From positions 1 through 38,314 of the forward strand of contig NZ_PGUZ01000008.1 in the NCBI RefSeq assembly GCF_002860165.1: a stretch of DNA of 38,314 nucleotides, in the 5' to 3' direction. The first letter of the stretch is position 1, and each line of letters begins with the position of its first letter. Positions 10,655 to 20,589 of this stretch are shown one piece after another. This DNA comes from Bacillus sp. V3-13 (GTDB lineage: Bacteria > Bacillota > Bacilli > Bacillales > Cytobacillaceae). The notes beneath the pieces were generated by a model, which had not been told where the DNA came from, searched no databases, and was given only the letters and a program-made list of their open reading frames with translations. A program made the translations under genes and the position numbers.

Positions 10655-10662
10655 TACTATTT

Positions 10663-11478
10663 TTAACCCCTTTCGATTTCCAAGCCGTGAACTTCTGGTC
10701 CATTTTTTAGACTCCCCATATTTCGCTTATAAATTAATTGAAGTCCCTTCAGCGTTAAAAATGGATCGATGATGTTAATGATTTCAGATTCTTTCGCGAT
10801 TAAATTAGCCAGTCCCCCCGTTGCAATAACAAGCGGATCCTGCCGGCTGTGAAGCTTCATTCGTTTAACAATTCCCTCAACCTGGCCAACATAACCATAA
10901 AAAATCCCCGCTTGCATTGCGGCAACGGTATTCTTTCCGATAATTTCATCCGGCCTGACAATTTCAATCCTCGGGAGCTTCGCTGCTTTGGAATACAGCG
11001 CTTCTGTTGAGATGCTGATGCCCGGGGCAATAGCACCCCCCATGTACTGTTTACGCTCATTAATATAACAGTACGTAGTTGCGGTTCCAAAGTCGACGAT
11101 AATAAGCGGGCTTCCATATTCATGGATGGCCGCAACTGCATTAACAATCCGGTCCGCCCCAACTTCCCGGGGATTTTCATACTTAATATTCAAACCTGTT
11201 TTAATGCCAGGTCCTACAACGAGAGGCTTCAGGTTAAAATATTTTTGGCACATTCTTTCGAGAACAAACATGATCGGTGGGACAACTGAAGAGATAATAA
11301 TTCCATCTATATCTGAAAATGAAAGTTTTTCGTGTTGAAATAAGGCTTTTATCAGCATTCCATATTCATCTTCGGTTTTGGAACGGTTTGTTTCTATCCG
11401 CCAATGGTGCTTTAACTCATCCCCCGCAAAGACTCCGAGCACCATATTTGTATTTCCAATATCAAAAACAAAGATCAA
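10663..11478 (-). CDS. coaX: Type III pantothenate kinase
   Basis: Phosphorylates pantothenate in the first step of coenzyme A synthesis. The 271-aa ASKHA-fold protein has the phosphate motif DIGNTN (residues 6-11), GADR (107-110) with catalytic aspartate D109, DFGTATT (129-135) and GGAIAPGI. I prefer the TTG at 11478, because GGTGAG ends 4 nt upstream and the product then begins [11 protein letters not shown], as the family does. GTG codons at 11487 and 11490 have no binding site. It is the first gene of coaX-hslO-yacD, after the ftsH terminator. Confidence 0.95.
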   Translation of the reverse strand: MIFVFDIGNTNMVLGVFAGDELKHHWRIETNRSKTEDEYGMLIKALFQHEKLSFSDIDGIIISSVVPPIMFVLERMCQKYFNLKPLVVGPGIKTGLNIKYENPREVGADRIVNAVAAIHEYGSPLIIVDFGTATTYCYINERKQYMGGAIAPGISISTEALYSKAAKLPRIEIVRPDEIIGKNTVAAMQAGIFYGYVGQVEGIVKRMKLHSRQDPLVIATGGLANLIAKESEIINIIDPFLTLKGLQLIYKRNMGSLKNGPEVHGLEIERG

Positions 11479-11520
11479 CAAACTCACCACTTTATTATAT
11501 AATCGTTTTTTTCACTGCCC

Positions 11521-11529
11521 ATCATAACA
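11521..11529 (-). promoter_or_regulatory. Possible extended -10 promoter for coaX
   Basis: The minus strand reads TGTTATGAT, an extended -10 (TGn plus TATGAT), about 43 nt before the coaX start. No clear -35 box lies 17-18 nt upstream, which is usual for extended -10 promoters. Confidence 0.4.
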
Positions 11530-11606
11530 CAGATTCCAAACAGGTTGCGAAAATAACATATCACAGCTCCGGGAATTGTTTCGATAACCTAAGAGTTTAA
11601 AATGTG

Positions 11607-11640
11607 CGCAAAAAAAGGATGCCCTTTTAAGAGCACCCTG
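11607..11640 (-). terminator. ftsH terminator
   Basis: On the minus strand AGGGTGC (11633-11639) pairs with GCATCCT (11616-11622), including one G-T pair. A run of seven T follows. It lies about 40 nt after the ftsH stop. Confidence 0.82.
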
Positions 11641-11681
11641 TTTTACATTTGCTGTTTAAAACATAAGCGAAGTTGTTTCAT

Positions 11682-13688
11682 TTAAGAACCTCGGTGTTCT
11701 TCGTCAATATCTCCTGGTTCATCCGGACGCTTTCCTGCTGGAATTTCCGTGATGCCCCCGTTGTCTTGCGGAGGAACTTCGCCATCCTTTTTAGTATTAA
11801 TATTCACCTTGATATCGCCGTTATCCCCTGTTTCAGAAGACGAAACTGGACGTTCGGGCAACTTGCCGTTTTCAACTAAATACTTGATCTGTTCAGCGTC
11901 AAGTGTTTCGACTTCCAATAGCGTATTGGCGATTAAATCAAGCTTATCGCGATTCTCTGTGAGAACATTTTTTGCTTTTTCATAACAATCTTTAATGATC
12001 CGCTGAATTTCAAGATCGATTTCATAAGCAATCTTATCAGAGTAGTTTTGCTCATTATGGATATCACGGCCAAGGAAAACCTGTCCGCCTTGACCCTGCC
12101 CAAACTGAAGCGGCCCCAGCTTCTCACTCATCCCATATTCTGTTACCATCCGGCGTGCGATTCCTGTTGCACGCTGGAAGTCATTATGGGCTCCTGTGCT
12201 CACTTCGCCAAAGACAACTTCTTCGGCTACACGCCCGCCCAGCAAACCAACAATTTTGTCAAGCAGCTCGGGCTTTGTCATAATATAACGATCCTCTTTC
12301 GGCAGCATGACAGCATAGCCGCCTGCCTGTCCACGAGGGACAATCGTGACTTTGTGAACAATTTCAGCTTCATCAAGCATTAAGCCAATAACGGTATGGC
12401 CCGCTTCATGGAAAGCAACAATTTTACGTTCTTTTGCTGAAACGACACGGCTCGTTTTTGCCGGACCGGCAATGACCCGATCTGTCGCTTCATCGATATC
12501 GGCCATGTCAACCTTCTTCTTGTTTTGGCGGGCCGCTACAAGCGCAGCCTCGTTCAATAGATTTTCCAAATCAGCTCCGGAGAATCCCGGTGTCCGCGCA
12601 GCAATGCTTTTTAAGTTTACCGACTCATCAAGCGGTTTATTGCGGGCATGAACTTTAAGGACCGCTTCCCGCCCATTAACATCCGGCCGGTCAACCGTAA
12701 TCTGGCGGTCAAAACGTCCCGGACGCAATAACGCCGGATCTAAAATGTCAGGTCTGTTTGTAGCTGCAATGATGATAATCCCTTCGTTTGCACCAAAACC
12801 ATCCATTTCAACAAGGAGCTGGTTTAATGTTTGCTCACGCTCATCATGGCCTCCGCCCAAACCGGCACCGCGCTGGCGTCCGACTGCATCAATCTCATCA
12901 ATAAAAATAATACACGGCGCATTTTTCTTGGCTGTTTCAAATAAATCACGAACACGGGATGCACCAACCCCGACAAACATTTCAACAAAATCTGATCCGC
13001 TTATGGAGAAAAACGGAACACCCGCTTCACCGGCCACAGCCCGGGCAAGCAGCGTTTTCCCTGTACCTGGAGGGCCTACTAAAAGGACTCCTTTCGGAAT
13101 ACGCGCTCCAAGTTCCGCAAATTTGCGGGGATCTTTTAAAAACTCAACCACTTCGACAAGCTCTTGTTTTTCTTCATCCGCACCCGCAACATCTTTGAAA
13201 CGGACCTTTTTCTTATCTTCGTTGTAAAGCTTCGCCTTGCTTTTACCGAAGTTCATCACGCGGCTGCCGCCGCCCTGGGCCTGGTTCAGCAAGAAGAAGA
13301 ACAAGATAAAGATGATGACAAAAGGAATAATCGACGTAAAGAATGTTACCCAGCCGCTCGTTTCTTTGGCAGGCATTATTTCAACGATGTCAATTTCCCC
13401 GGCTGCTGCCGCTTCGTTAATGCGGTCAAGAACAGTGTCGCTCGGCCAAATATAAGTCGAGAAATACTCGTCTTCTTTATATCCTTCGAGTTGTCCGCGC
13501 ACCTCATAAACGCCCCTTACAGGCTCTGTGGAAAGACGCTCTATCTTTCCGTTTTCCAGGTGCTCGACAAATGTGTCGTAAGATATATCTTTTGTTGGTT
13601 CGTTGGTTCCGCTAAAAAAGCTCACAACGCCAATTATGACTAGAAATATTAATAAATAAAAGATGGTATTACGGAAGATCCGATTCAT
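11682..13688 (-). CDS. ftsH: ATP-dependent zinc metalloprotease FtsH
   Basis: Membrane AAA+ protease for quality control of membrane and short-lived cytoplasmic proteins. The 668-aa protein has two N-terminal membrane spans (about 7-25 and 113-135) around an extracytoplasmic segment. The AAA module follows, with Walker A GPPGTGKT (205-212), Walker B IIFIDE (D264, E265) and the second region of homology LRPGRFDR. The zinc motif is HEAGH (427-431). The C-terminal tail is hydrophilic and low in complexity ([14 protein letters not shown] onward). AGGAGGT sits 6 nt before the ATG. It appears to be a single-gene unit with its own promoter and terminator. Confidence 0.98.
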   Translation of the reverse strand: MNRIFRNTIFYLLIFLVIIGVVSFFSGTNEPTKDISYDTFVEHLENGKIERLSTEPVRGVYEVRGQLEGYKEDEYFSTYIWPSDTVLDRINEAAAAGEIDIVEIMPAKETSGWVTFFTSIIPFVIIFILFFFLLNQAQGGGSRVMNFGKSKAKLYNEDKKKVRFKDVAGADEEKQELVEVVEFLKDPRKFAELGARIPKGVLLVGPPGTGKTLLARAVAGEAGVPFFSISGSDFVEMFVGVGASRVRDLFETAKKNAPCIIFIDEIDAVGRQRGAGLGGGHDEREQTLNQLLVEMDGFGANEGIIIIAATNRPDILDPALLRPGRFDRQITVDRPDVNGREAVLKVHARNKPLDESVNLKSIAARTPGFSGADLENLLNEAALVAARQNKKKVDMADIDEATDRVIAGPAKTSRVVSAKERKIVAFHEAGHTVIGLMLDEAEIVHKVTIVPRGQAGGYAVMLPKEDRYIMTKPELLDKIVGLLGGRVAEEVVFGEVSTGAHNDFQRATGIARRMVTEYGMSEKLGPLQFGQGQGGQVFLGRDIHNEQNYSDKIAYEIDLEIQRIIKDCYEKAKNVLTENRDKLDLIANTLLEVETLDAEQIKYLVENGKLPERPVSSSETGDNGDIKVNINTKKDGEVPPQDNGGITEIPAGKRPDEPGDIDEEHRGS

Positions 13689-13724
13689 CTCTTACCTCCT
13701 CCCACAGTAAACAAACTATATAAA

Positions 13725-13754
13725 ATAGTATCATAGAAAATCATGCCGATACAA
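13725..13754 (-). promoter_or_regulatory. Candidate ftsH promoter
   Basis: The minus strand has TTGTAT (13749-13754) and TACTAT (13725-13730), 18 nt apart, about 37 nt ahead of the ftsH ATG. Each hexamer matches the sigma-A consensus at four of six positions. Confidence 0.45.
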
Positions 13755-13819
13755 GGAATAACCCTTGCGTAAACGCTTATTTCTCATGACAGCCTAAAAC
13801 TCTTCTTCATAGCTTTTAC

Positions 13820-14365
13820 TCATTCATTATTGCTGTATACCTCTGGTTTTAACACTCCAATATATGGAAGATTACGGTACTTTTCTGCATAATCGAGACC
13901 GTAACCGACTACAAATTCGTCAGGAACGATAAATCCTACATAATCAGCGCTAATATCAGCCTTTCTTCCGGATGGCTTATCAAGCAGCGTGACAATCTTG
14001 ATTGATTTTGCTTTTCGGTAGCGAAACAACTCAACCAGATAGCTCAATGTTAAGCCGCTGTCGATAATATCTTCGATAATTAAAATATCCCTGCCTTCCA
14101 CCGATGTGTCCAAATCCTTTAAGATTTTTACTTCACCGGAAGAAACCATCGCATTGCCGTAGCTTGAAACGTCCATAAAGTCCATTTCAAGATAGGTATC
14201 AATTCGTTTTAAAAGATCGCCCATAAAAGGCAAAGCTCCCTTTAAAACACCGATTGCGAGCGGGAAACGGTCTTGATATTCTGCTGTTAACTCGACGGCA
14301 AGATCCTTTATTTTTTCCTGGATCTCCTCTTCCGAAATGAGAATTTTTTCAATATCATTGTGCAT
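13820..14365 (-). CDS. hpt: Hypoxanthine-guanine phosphoribosyltransferase
   Basis: Salvages hypoxanthine and guanine to IMP and GMP with PRPP. The 181-aa protein carries the PRPP-binding loop [14 protein letters not shown] (94-107), the PPi-loop region GVLKGALPF near 39-47, and the C-terminal [25 protein letters not shown] stands about 10 nt before the ATG. It starts 22 nt after tilS. In B. subtilis the tilS-hprT pair is conserved, and the two proteins are reported to act together on the ftsH promoter, which lies just downstream here too. Confidence 0.97.
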   Translation of the reverse strand: MHNDIEKILISEEEIQEKIKDLAVELTAEYQDRFPLAIGVLKGALPFMGDLLKRIDTYLEMDFMDVSSYGNAMVSSGEVKILKDLDTSVEGRDILIIEDIIDSGLTLSYLVELFRYRKAKSIKIVTLLDKPSGRKADISADYVGFIVPDEFVVGYGLDYAEKYRNLPYIGVLKPEVYSNNE

Positions 14366-14387
14366 AAATGGTGTGCCCCCTAGAAGA

Positions 14388-15776
14388 TCATTGCTTTTTA
14401 TATGTTAACAGGATGTAGCTTGCATCGCCGGATTTCTTGATAGGCAGGCTTGATTTTTTCAAGCCGGGCAGCCAGATGATATTGCCATCCTTATCCGTGA
14501 CAATCGGCCATTCTTCCCGTTCGGACAGCGGAATCTTACTATCAATAAAGATAGCCTTTATCTTTTTTGTCCCTTTCATTCCTTTGATCGACATACGATC
14601 GCCATTCTTCCTGGTCCTGACGATAATCGGGAACTGGACAGCCCCGCTTTGAAAACAAAAACGGTCCAACCCGTTATCGGAACCGCAATCTTCCACGGTT
14701 TCTACCGTGATAACCCCGCCATTTGGTAAAGTCACTGTTCCTGTTTTTGTAATTTCTATATAAAAAGGATGTCTTTCGGCCTTTTCAAACTGAAAATGAC
14801 AATCATCATAAGAACGGACAACTTTTAGGTCTTTAGGGAAATCCAGTGTTCCGGAAGGATGAGGACTGCTAAACAGTGAAAGAACTTGATCAATATGTAT
14901 AGCAGAAAGAGAAGCAGGTTTTTCCTGATAAAGATAGTTTAATATTAGTTGAATCCCTCTCCTTTGTAAAGGCATTGACATTGCGCGAAACGTTTTGCGG
15001 TCGATCGTGATTTCACCGGGATCCTTCTTCTTGATTACTGTTTTCATTTTTTGGACAGTTAATTCGTGCAGCAGCTCTTCATCGTCCTCCAGCTCCTCGC
15101 TAAAACGCTGGAATTGCTCATGGACGCGTGGATTTTCATCCTTTAAAAACGGCAGGACGTTTATCCGAAACCGGTTTCGCAAATAAATGCTTTTCTCATT
15201 GCTCCGGTCCCTGCGCGGCTCGAGGTCATGCCTCTGACAATAATCCTCAATGTCCTGCTTGGAAACACACAAGAACGGCCTGATAATTTCCCGATTGGCA
15301 AAGGGACGTTTAAATAAAATACCGGCTCTTGCCATTCCTGTGCTTCCTCTTGTAAGCCTCATCAGTATCGTTTCGATTTGGTCATCACCATGATGGCCAA
15401 GTGCAAGAAGATCAATATCATGCTTTTTGATTACTTGATCATAAAAATCGTAGCGGCAATCGCGCGCCGCAGTTTGCGAGCTTTTTCCGGTTCTCTCCAT
15501 ATATTCTGCCACATTGATTTGTGCCATTTCAAATGGAATATTGCGCTGAAAACAAAAGTCCTTTACAAACATCGCTTCCGCATATGATTCGTCTCCACGG
15601 AACATATGGTCAACATGAGCGGCCATTACAGTATGTCCCCAGTTCGCCTGCCTGCTCCAAAGGTAATGAAGCAAAGCAAGAGAGTCGGGCCCGCCTGAGA
15701 CCCCTATCAGAATCCGCTTTCCCCGCAAATTTTGTCCATGGCTTTCAAGAAAATCCTCTACCTTTTTTTCTAACAT
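14388..15776 (-). CDS. tilS: tRNA(Ile)-lysidine synthase
   Basis: Attaches lysine to C34 of the CAT-anticodon tRNA-Ile so that it reads AUA; essential in most bacteria. The 462-aa protein has the PP-loop SGGPDS (27-32) in an N-terminal ATPase domain, [20 protein letters not shown] and [11 protein letters not shown], then a TilS C-terminal domain ([31 protein letters not shown]). I start at the ATG at 15776, with AAGGAAG 6 nt upstream. The frame is open to 15815, but those 13 residues have no support. Confidence 0.95.
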   Translation of the reverse strand: MLEKKVEDFLESHGQNLRGKRILIGVSGGPDSLALLHYLWSRQANWGHTVMAAHVDHMFRGDESYAEAMFVKDFCFQRNIPFEMAQINVAEYMERTGKSSQTAARDCRYDFYDQVIKKHDIDLLALGHHGDDQIETILMRLTRGSTGMARAGILFKRPFANREIIRPFLCVSKQDIEDYCQRHDLEPRRDRSNEKSIYLRNRFRINVLPFLKDENPRVHEQFQRFSEELEDDEELLHELTVQKMKTVIKKKDPGEITIDRKTFRAMSMPLQRRGIQLILNYLYQEKPASLSAIHIDQVLSLFSSPHPSGTLDFPKDLKVVRSYDDCHFQFEKAERHPFYIEITKTGTVTLPNGGVITVETVEDCGSDNGLDRFCFQSGAVQFPIIVRTRKNGDRMSIKGMKGTKKIKAIFIDSKIPLSEREEWPIVTDKDGNIIWLPGLKKSSLPIKKSGDASYILLTYKKQ

Positions 15777-15897
15777 TGTAATCTTCCTTAGGCTTTCAAA
15801 AATATTTAGTTCCATTTACCCGTTATGCCGTATTCAAAAAACAAAAATGAAAAATTTTCTTATTCTTACCTATGTACGAGTTAAACATAAAAAGGTT

Positions 15898-16872
15898 TCA
15901 TAAAATTTGCCCATACACGTAAAGAGCATAAAGAATAAAAATAACAAAAATAATTAAGACTGTCTCGGTTAGACTGCCCTTCTTTTTTTGTTTTTTATAA
16001 GTCTGGCGGCTTGGAGCCTGTCCAGTCCCCCGGCTCGAAACTGCACGAGGAACACCTTTATTTTGATCACGGCGGTTTATATCTATAATATCATGCCTCA
16101 TCGCTGCTGCCGATTGATATTGCCCTTGAAGAGCCTTCTTGATGATGCTTTCATAGCTGTGAAGCTCACTTTTTTGCCTGACCGCTGAAATTAGCTGGTT
16201 AAGACCCCCGGATGTTTTTAAAAACCTTTTTGGATAGGCGGTATTAATGATGATCATTCCGGCGGCAAACAAGTCATACGCCGGATCCGCTTTCCGCGAC
16301 CCCAAACCCCAGTAGCCCCTGTCGTAAAACTCGGTAAACTCTTTAATTGCTCTTCCTTGCATCGTTGTTCCGCCAACATCAATACACCTGATTGTCGGAG
16401 GAGGGCCGGTAATAATTAAGTTTTCCGGCTTTAAATCCCCAAATACCCAGCCTTTTTGATGGAGCTTTTCGAGATCTGATAAAAGCTGGAGCATTAAGAC
16501 GCTTACCCACGCTTTCCCTTTTTGCTGGATAAAGGACATAAAATCCGGACCATGAATATACTCCATCGTATAGAAAGGGATTTTGCCTGTTTTCGTTTCC
16601 CAATCATCAACATCGAGCAAAGAAGGCCCAAGGGCTAAACCCTGGGCCTTTGCAAACGATTTCAACACATTGACCTCGGAGGTTATCGACATTCCGTTAT
16701 CGCTCATTTTGATTGCAACATGCTGGTTTCGAAATTTCGCTAAATAAACAATCCCATTCGCTCCATAGCCCAGCTCTTTTATGATTGTATAACGGTTTCC
16801 GTGCCATTTCCCTTTTACGGTCGTCCCCGGGGTTACTTTACATTGATTCTTCAAAGAATTGTTCATCATCAC
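15898..16872 (-). CDS. yabT: Membrane-anchored Ser/Thr protein kinase YabT
   Basis: Hanks-type kinase. In B. subtilis the orthologue is a sporulation kinase at the septum that is activated by DNA. The 324-aa protein has a glycine loop GYGANG (35-40), ATP lysine K55 in VAIK, catalytic loop FGDLKPEN with D146 and N151, and metal aspartate D165 in CIDVGG. A basic linker (GVPRAVSSRGTGQAPSRQTYKKQKKK) precedes one C-terminal membrane span of about 20 residues. It lacks PASTA repeats. The likely start is GTG at 16872, with AAGGAG 11 nt upstream; two ATGs follow at once. Its first 35 nt overlap yabS, so the two are coupled. Confidence 0.9.
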   Translation of the reverse strand: MMMNNSLKNQCKVTPGTTVKGKWHGNRYTIIKELGYGANGIVYLAKFRNQHVAIKMSDNGMSITSEVNVLKSFAKAQGLALGPSLLDVDDWETKTGKIPFYTMEYIHGPDFMSFIQQKGKAWVSVLMLQLLSDLEKLHQKGWVFGDLKPENLIITGPPPTIRCIDVGGTTMQGRAIKEFTEFYDRGYWGLGSRKADPAYDLFAAGMIIINTAYPKRFLKTSGGLNQLISAVRQKSELHSYESIIKKALQGQYQSAAAMRHDIIDINRRDQNKGVPRAVSSRGTGQAPSRQTYKKQKKKGSLTETVLIIFVIFILYALYVYGQIL

Positions 16873-17575
16873 GGGAAAGCAGACTCCTTAACGAACGTTT
16901 TTTCCTGAATGACGTTAGCGCTTCGCGGATTGCCGGACCGGTAGGAGTCATTCCTCCTGTCGACAGCTTTGAAAAAATGCTTGTCAGAGATTCAAGCTTT
17001 GGTGTCCAATCCAATAATTTTTCGACATCATTCCTTTTCCCGGGAAATACAAATACCGAAAAATGATTATCTCCTGTGCGCGCATTCAAGCTGAGCGACA
17101 AGTCCAACAATGCTTCTTTTACTGTTGGCAGCTTATGTTTCATGCTTGCGCTTGTGTCGACAAGAATCAACACTTCTAATTCAACCTTTTCTCCCAGCTC
17201 ATCAACAACCTCCATCACCTCTCCTCGTTTTTCAGGCGGGAGATCCTCGACCGTTTGCGAGCGGCCAAGAATTTGCTGGAGCTCCTTATTCACAACGCCT
17301 TGCAGTGTTTGAGTCATCGCTTTTCTCGTTACCATTTGCACGGTCTGGGAAAGCTGCCGGGCATAGACGACCTGGCTGACGCCGCCCCCCGACATGGCAA
17401 TGTTGTCGATTTCTTTCATACCTTGTTCATCTATTACATCCTGTTCCATCACTCCAATAACATTGACCGTTATTCCCTGTTCCTTTGCTAACGCCGCCAT
17501 CGCGACCGGGTCTTCCCCGTGATTCGAACATCCATCAGTGATAAGTAAAATTTGTTTCAATGTTCCTGTTTTCAT
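16838..17575 (-). CDS. yabS: VWA-domain protein YabS
   Basis: A 245-aa protein with a von Willebrand factor A-like region. The MIDAS motif DTSASM is at 140-145, preceded by hydrophobic strand VELEVLILV, with TGGMTPTGPAI later supplying the MIDAS threonine. The N-terminal part (ILLITDGCSNHGED, residues 9-22) looks like the later strands of a second VWA fold, so the protein may hold a partial duplication. Its function is not established; the pairing with yabT is conserved in Bacillus. GGAGGGG lies 8 nt before the ATG. I see no clear terminator between spoIIE and this gene. Confidence 0.88.
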   Translation of the reverse strand: MKTGTLKQILLITDGCSNHGEDPVAMAALAKEQGITVNVIGVMEQDVIDEQGMKEIDNIAMSGGGVSQVVYARQLSQTVQMVTRKAMTQTLQGVVNKELQQILGRSQTVEDLPPEKRGEVMEVVDELGEKVELEVLILVDTSASMKHKLPTVKEALLDLSLSLNARTGDNHFSVFVFPGKRNDVEKLLDWTPKLESLTSIFSKLSTGGMTPTGPAIREALTSFRKKRSLRSLLSRDDEQFFEESM

Positions 17576-17693
17576 AGAGTTTTCCCCTCCGTCTTCGAAT
17601 TGTTACCATTTTCGACGACTATGAAGGGATTTATACATATTCCTGAAGGCCGCCAGCTTGCTTATTAAGAGGTCGATCTGTCAGCTGCGGCGA

Positions 17694-20171
17694 TCAGGCT
17701 CTTTTGCGGAAGCCTTGAACGGGAATGGACGACCATTTCGGAGTGTTATGTTTAATCTTCGCGACAACGACTGTCATATCATCCTCGATTAAACCCGTCC
17801 GGGAACGGATTACTTCTTCCATAATTAAATCTGCAACCTGCTGCGGGTCATCCGTTTGCAGTTCCTGGATTTTTCTTTTCATCCATAAATCATAGTTTTC
17901 GACGTGCTTCGGCCCTTCAAACACACCATCGCTCATCATAATAAGAAGGTCTCCGGCTTTGAGCTGTTCACTGACAACATCGACCTCGATTTCATGAAGA
18001 AATCCCATTGGAAGGTTACTTGCCTGAATTTTAATGACTTTGCTGCCCCTTTTAATAAAACTGGGAGTTGACCCAATTTTCAGAAACTTAATCGCTGCAT
18101 TTTGCAAATCGACCATGGCAAGATCCAAAGTTGAAAAAATCTCGTCTGTGGTCCTTAACGATAAAACAGAGTTCACTGATTTTATCGCTACTTTTTCTTC
18201 AATGCCCGATTGCAAAATTTGCTGCAACAGCAACAATGTTTCCTGGCTTTCAGAATGGGCCCTTTCCCCGTTTCCCATGCCATCGCTGATCGCAATCGCA
18301 AATTTCCCCGTGCCGAGCTCGATCATCGAGTAGCTATCACCTGAAACAAAACCACCGTCCTTTGCTGCGTGCGCTACGCCGGTTTCAATCATGTAGGCTT
18401 TGGCAGACCGAAAAGTAACATGGCATAAGCCGCCTGGGTAGCTGCCGCACTCTTCCTTATTCACGACAATGGTTTCCTCCAAAATGTCAGAGAGCATTGG
18501 AGCAATCAGCTTTTCACATTCCCCATGCCCGTTGCAATAGGGAATCGCCATATCAATATCAACATTGCCCTGCTCGAGGCTGTAGATCTCCACTTGTTCA
18601 ATTTGAATGCCAAAATCGCGGAGTGCATCAAGAATCAATTCTTCCTGTTTGTGATGGTTTTCCCGTTCACGTTGAATCTCTTTTGCAAAATCTCCCATTA
18701 CTTCTGACACGCCCAACAGCTGGTCCGCTACGAGCCTGCGGCTTTCCTGGACTTGTTTTTTCAATCGTTGATTGGCCTGGTAGTAGGTTAGCTGCTGCTG
18801 CATCACTTCATAAACTTTTTTCGATCTCGTGCAATGCTTGTCCCATTCCCTTGACAGTCCTGGCGAAACAACGCCAGCATTTTGATCCATTTCCAGCATA
18901 ATTTCCTTCATATAATCATAGGTTGTATTAAAGTTTCTCGTCCAGCAATGCTCTTTCTTAAAACAAGTCTGGCATGTCTTTTCCGTTACATTGCTTAAGA
19001 AATAATCCAATTCACGGTCGGACGAGTCTCGTTCACCCGTCGATTCATCAAAAGAAGAGAAGCTTCGTGACAGAGATTGGAAAACAGTTGAAAACTGGGC
19101 AACGCGCTGGGCTGTCACATCCCGCATTTTTCTCATATATTGCTGCTGTTCTGCCGCATATTCAGGAGTTCCAGGAATATATTTGGCGAGCCTTGACGTC
19201 AATGCCGATGGAGTAAGAAAGAATAAAAAAGCAGCTGCCGATGTTTCAAGAATGGTCGTGGTCAGCAACTCTCCTCCATCTCCATACATGCCGATCAGCA
19301 GTGTTGCAATATATAAACCAATTGCCACTCCTATCTTTTTGCCTTCTTTTAAAAGGCCGCCGAGCAAGCCGGAAAATGCGAGCAGACTCATATTGAAAAA
19401 ACTCGTAACATTGGCAAGGCTGAAGATTAAGCCTGTTACTACACCAACTGTCGAGCCTATCGTCGCTCCGGCCACAAATGCAAACAACAAAACAAGATAG
19501 CGCGACATAATATGTTCAACAGATAGATCATAAACCGACCAGCCAATCGTTCCGGTCATCACTGACGCAAGCATAATAATCAAGCAGACAATTTCCTCTG
19601 TTTTGAGCGATTGCCTCCGTTTACTGAGCGACAACAGAGGAAGGCTTTGTAAAAAAATCAATGTCAGAATATAACCAAGGCTCGCTTCGACTCCGGACAT
19701 TAGTCCATCAAAGAGAGTGATCTGCCGGGTTACCAATAATCCTGAAGCAAGCTTTCCGCTTAATAAAACAAAAAAGACATAGAGCGGCAATGCTTTTAAT
19801 TCATTTTTTAACCATTTCTTAGTGATTCGAAAAACGATTAAAAAAATTGCTGCCAGTCCCCCGGTAACCGCCGCATCCGTTACAGATAAAGTCGCCGCAC
19901 CAGCAAGGACGCCGATCAGCGCCAGCGGAGCTTTATCCCTCCTGATAAAATAAACTGCCGCAAAAAAAGGAAGGCTGAACGGCGTAAGCTTTGCCAATAT
20001 GAGCGCTCTCCCCAGCAAAAATCCGATCAGCAGCAAAAGGAAGCCATTTTTCAGAAAAAAAGTTTCGATCTTTAATTGAAATTTATGTAAACCGTTGGCA
20101 AGTTCTATTTTAGGGCCTTCAAAATTTACCTCTCCGACCGGTTCTATCATGTTCCGTTCGACCTTTCCCAT
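17694..20171 (-). CDS. spoIIE: Stage II sporulation protein E, PP2C phosphatase
   Basis: Dephosphorylates SpoIIAA to release sigma-F in the forespore, and helps polar septation. The 825-aa protein has a hydrophobic N-terminal part with about ten membrane spans (about 35-320), a central oligomerisation region (about 320-580), and a C-terminal PP2C domain with GDSYSMIELG, ISDGMGNGE, DLLIMMSDGVFEGP and DDMTVVV, which carry the metal aspartates. I start at the ATG at 20171, with GAGGAG 8 nt upstream. An in-frame start at 20207 falls inside the promoter's -10 box and so cannot be used. Confidence 0.97.
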   Translation of the reverse strand: MGKVERNMIEPVGEVNFEGPKIELANGLHKFQLKIETFFLKNGFLLLLIGFLLGRALILAKLTPFSLPFFAAVYFIRRDKAPLALIGVLAGAATLSVTDAAVTGGLAAIFLIVFRITKKWLKNELKALPLYVFFVLLSGKLASGLLVTRQITLFDGLMSGVEASLGYILTLIFLQSLPLLSLSKRRQSLKTEEIVCLIIMLASVMTGTIGWSVYDLSVEHIMSRYLVLLFAFVAGATIGSTVGVVTGLIFSLANVTSFFNMSLLAFSGLLGGLLKEGKKIGVAIGLYIATLLIGMYGDGGELLTTTILETSAAAFLFFLTPSALTSRLAKYIPGTPEYAAEQQQYMRKMRDVTAQRVAQFSTVFQSLSRSFSSFDESTGERDSSDRELDYFLSNVTEKTCQTCFKKEHCWTRNFNTTYDYMKEIMLEMDQNAGVVSPGLSREWDKHCTRSKKVYEVMQQQLTYYQANQRLKKQVQESRRLVADQLLGVSEVMGDFAKEIQRERENHHKQEELILDALRDFGIQIEQVEIYSLEQGNVDIDMAIPYCNGHGECEKLIAPMLSDILEETIVVNKEECGSYPGGLCHVTFRSAKAYMIETGVAHAAKDGGFVSGDSYSMIELGTGKFAIAISDGMGNGERAHSESQETLLLLQQILQSGIEEKVAIKSVNSVLSLRTTDEIFSTLDLAMVDLQNAAIKFLKIGSTPSFIKRGSKVIKIQASNLPMGFLHEIEVDVVSEQLKAGDLLIMMSDGVFEGPKHVENYDLWMKRKIQELQTDDPQQVADLIMEEVIRSRTGLIEDDMTVVVAKIKHNTPKWSSIPVQGFRKRA

Positions 20172-20206
20172 AAACTCCACTCCTCTTTTTGATATTATTG
20201 CTGACA

Positions 20207-20239
20207 ATTATAAGAGGGCCGTTTATAAAAGTTTGTCAA
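20207..20239 (-). promoter_or_regulatory. spoIIE promoter, Spo0A-type with 21-bp spacer
   Basis: The minus strand has consensus TTGACA (20234-20239) and TATAAT (20207-20212) separated by 21 nt. This unusual spacing is characteristic of B. subtilis spoIIE, where Spo0A~P lets sigma-A use it. An early Spo0A-dependent start is therefore expected. Confidence 0.85.
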
Positions 20240-20240
20240 A
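20232..20240 (+). promoter_or_regulatory. Spo0A box over the spoIIE -35
   Basis: TTTGTCAAA on the plus strand matches the 0A-box consensus TTTGTCRAA exactly and overlaps the -35 box. A second, weaker match AGTCGAA lies on the minus strand at 20266-20272, about three helical turns upstream. Confidence 0.65.
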
Positions 20241-20450
20241 ATGCCGGACAACCCATTAATTTTCGTTCGACTCATTTCAGCGAAAATTCTTTAAAAATGA
20301 ACCTTCCTGATCATTTTCATCCAGGTATATAAGAGGCTAATTTCTCATTTATTTACCGATTATTGATGATTCATTTCAGCGTTATTATATAGTAGAAATA
20401 TTTAACGACAATATGTATTTTTCAGGCGACATTTTCCTCTGAAAATCTGG

Positions 20451-20479
20451 TTGACATAGTCTTTTTTACTATGTATTAT
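20451..20479 (+). promoter_or_regulatory. tRNA operon sigma-A promoter
   Basis: A perfect -35 TTGACA (20451-20456) and a -10 TATTAT (20474-20479) are separated by 17 nt on the plus strand. Transcription would begin about 17 nt before tRNA-Met. Confidence 0.88.
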
Positions 20480-20502
20480 ATTTCTTGTGCCCAAAAATCT
20501 GT

Positions 20503-20579
20503 GGCGGTGTAGCTCAGCTGGCTAGAGCGTACGGTTCATACCCGTAAGGTCGGGGGTTCGATCCCCTCCGCCGCTACCA
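20503..20579 (+). tRNA. tRNA-Met (anticodon CAT), elongator
   Basis: A 77-nt tRNA including an encoded CCA at 20577-20579. The anticodon stem TACGG/CCGTA holds the loop TTCATAC, with CAT at 20537-20539. The T-loop GTTCGAT is intact. The acceptor stem begins G-T paired (GGCGGTG with CGCCGCT). It lacks the three G-C pairs of an initiator anticodon stem and the unpaired first base of an initiator, so it is the elongator. It is the first gene of a Met-Glu pair, as in the B. subtilis trnSL locus, and opposes all neighbouring genes. Confidence 0.95.
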
Positions 20580-20589
20580 TATCTATTGC

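Larger units (their letters stand above)
20172..20502. other. Divergent intergenic region, spoIIE to tRNA genes
   Basis: This 331-bp gap holds the leftward spoIIE promoter with its Spo0A boxes and the rightward tRNA promoter. Between them (about 20273-20450) it is AT-rich and codes for nothing I can see. Two copies of TCATTTCAGCG (20272-20282 and 20371-20381) lie 99 bp apart. Confidence 0.7.

Noticed and set aside
13765-13780. Small palindrome GCGTAAACGC downstream of hpt as a terminator
   Set aside because: The stem is only three to four base pairs with no T-run on the minus strand.
17576-17693. Sigma-E promoter before yabS (CATAGTCG) and a Spo0A-like CGTCGAA
   Set aside because: The -10 matches sigma-E at too few positions, no -35 is convincing, and the 0A match lacks flanking consensus.
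20172-20207. Longer spoIIE start at 20207
   Set aside because: That ATG is within the -10 box of the spoIIE promoter and so upstream of the transcript; the 20171 ATG has a proper binding site.
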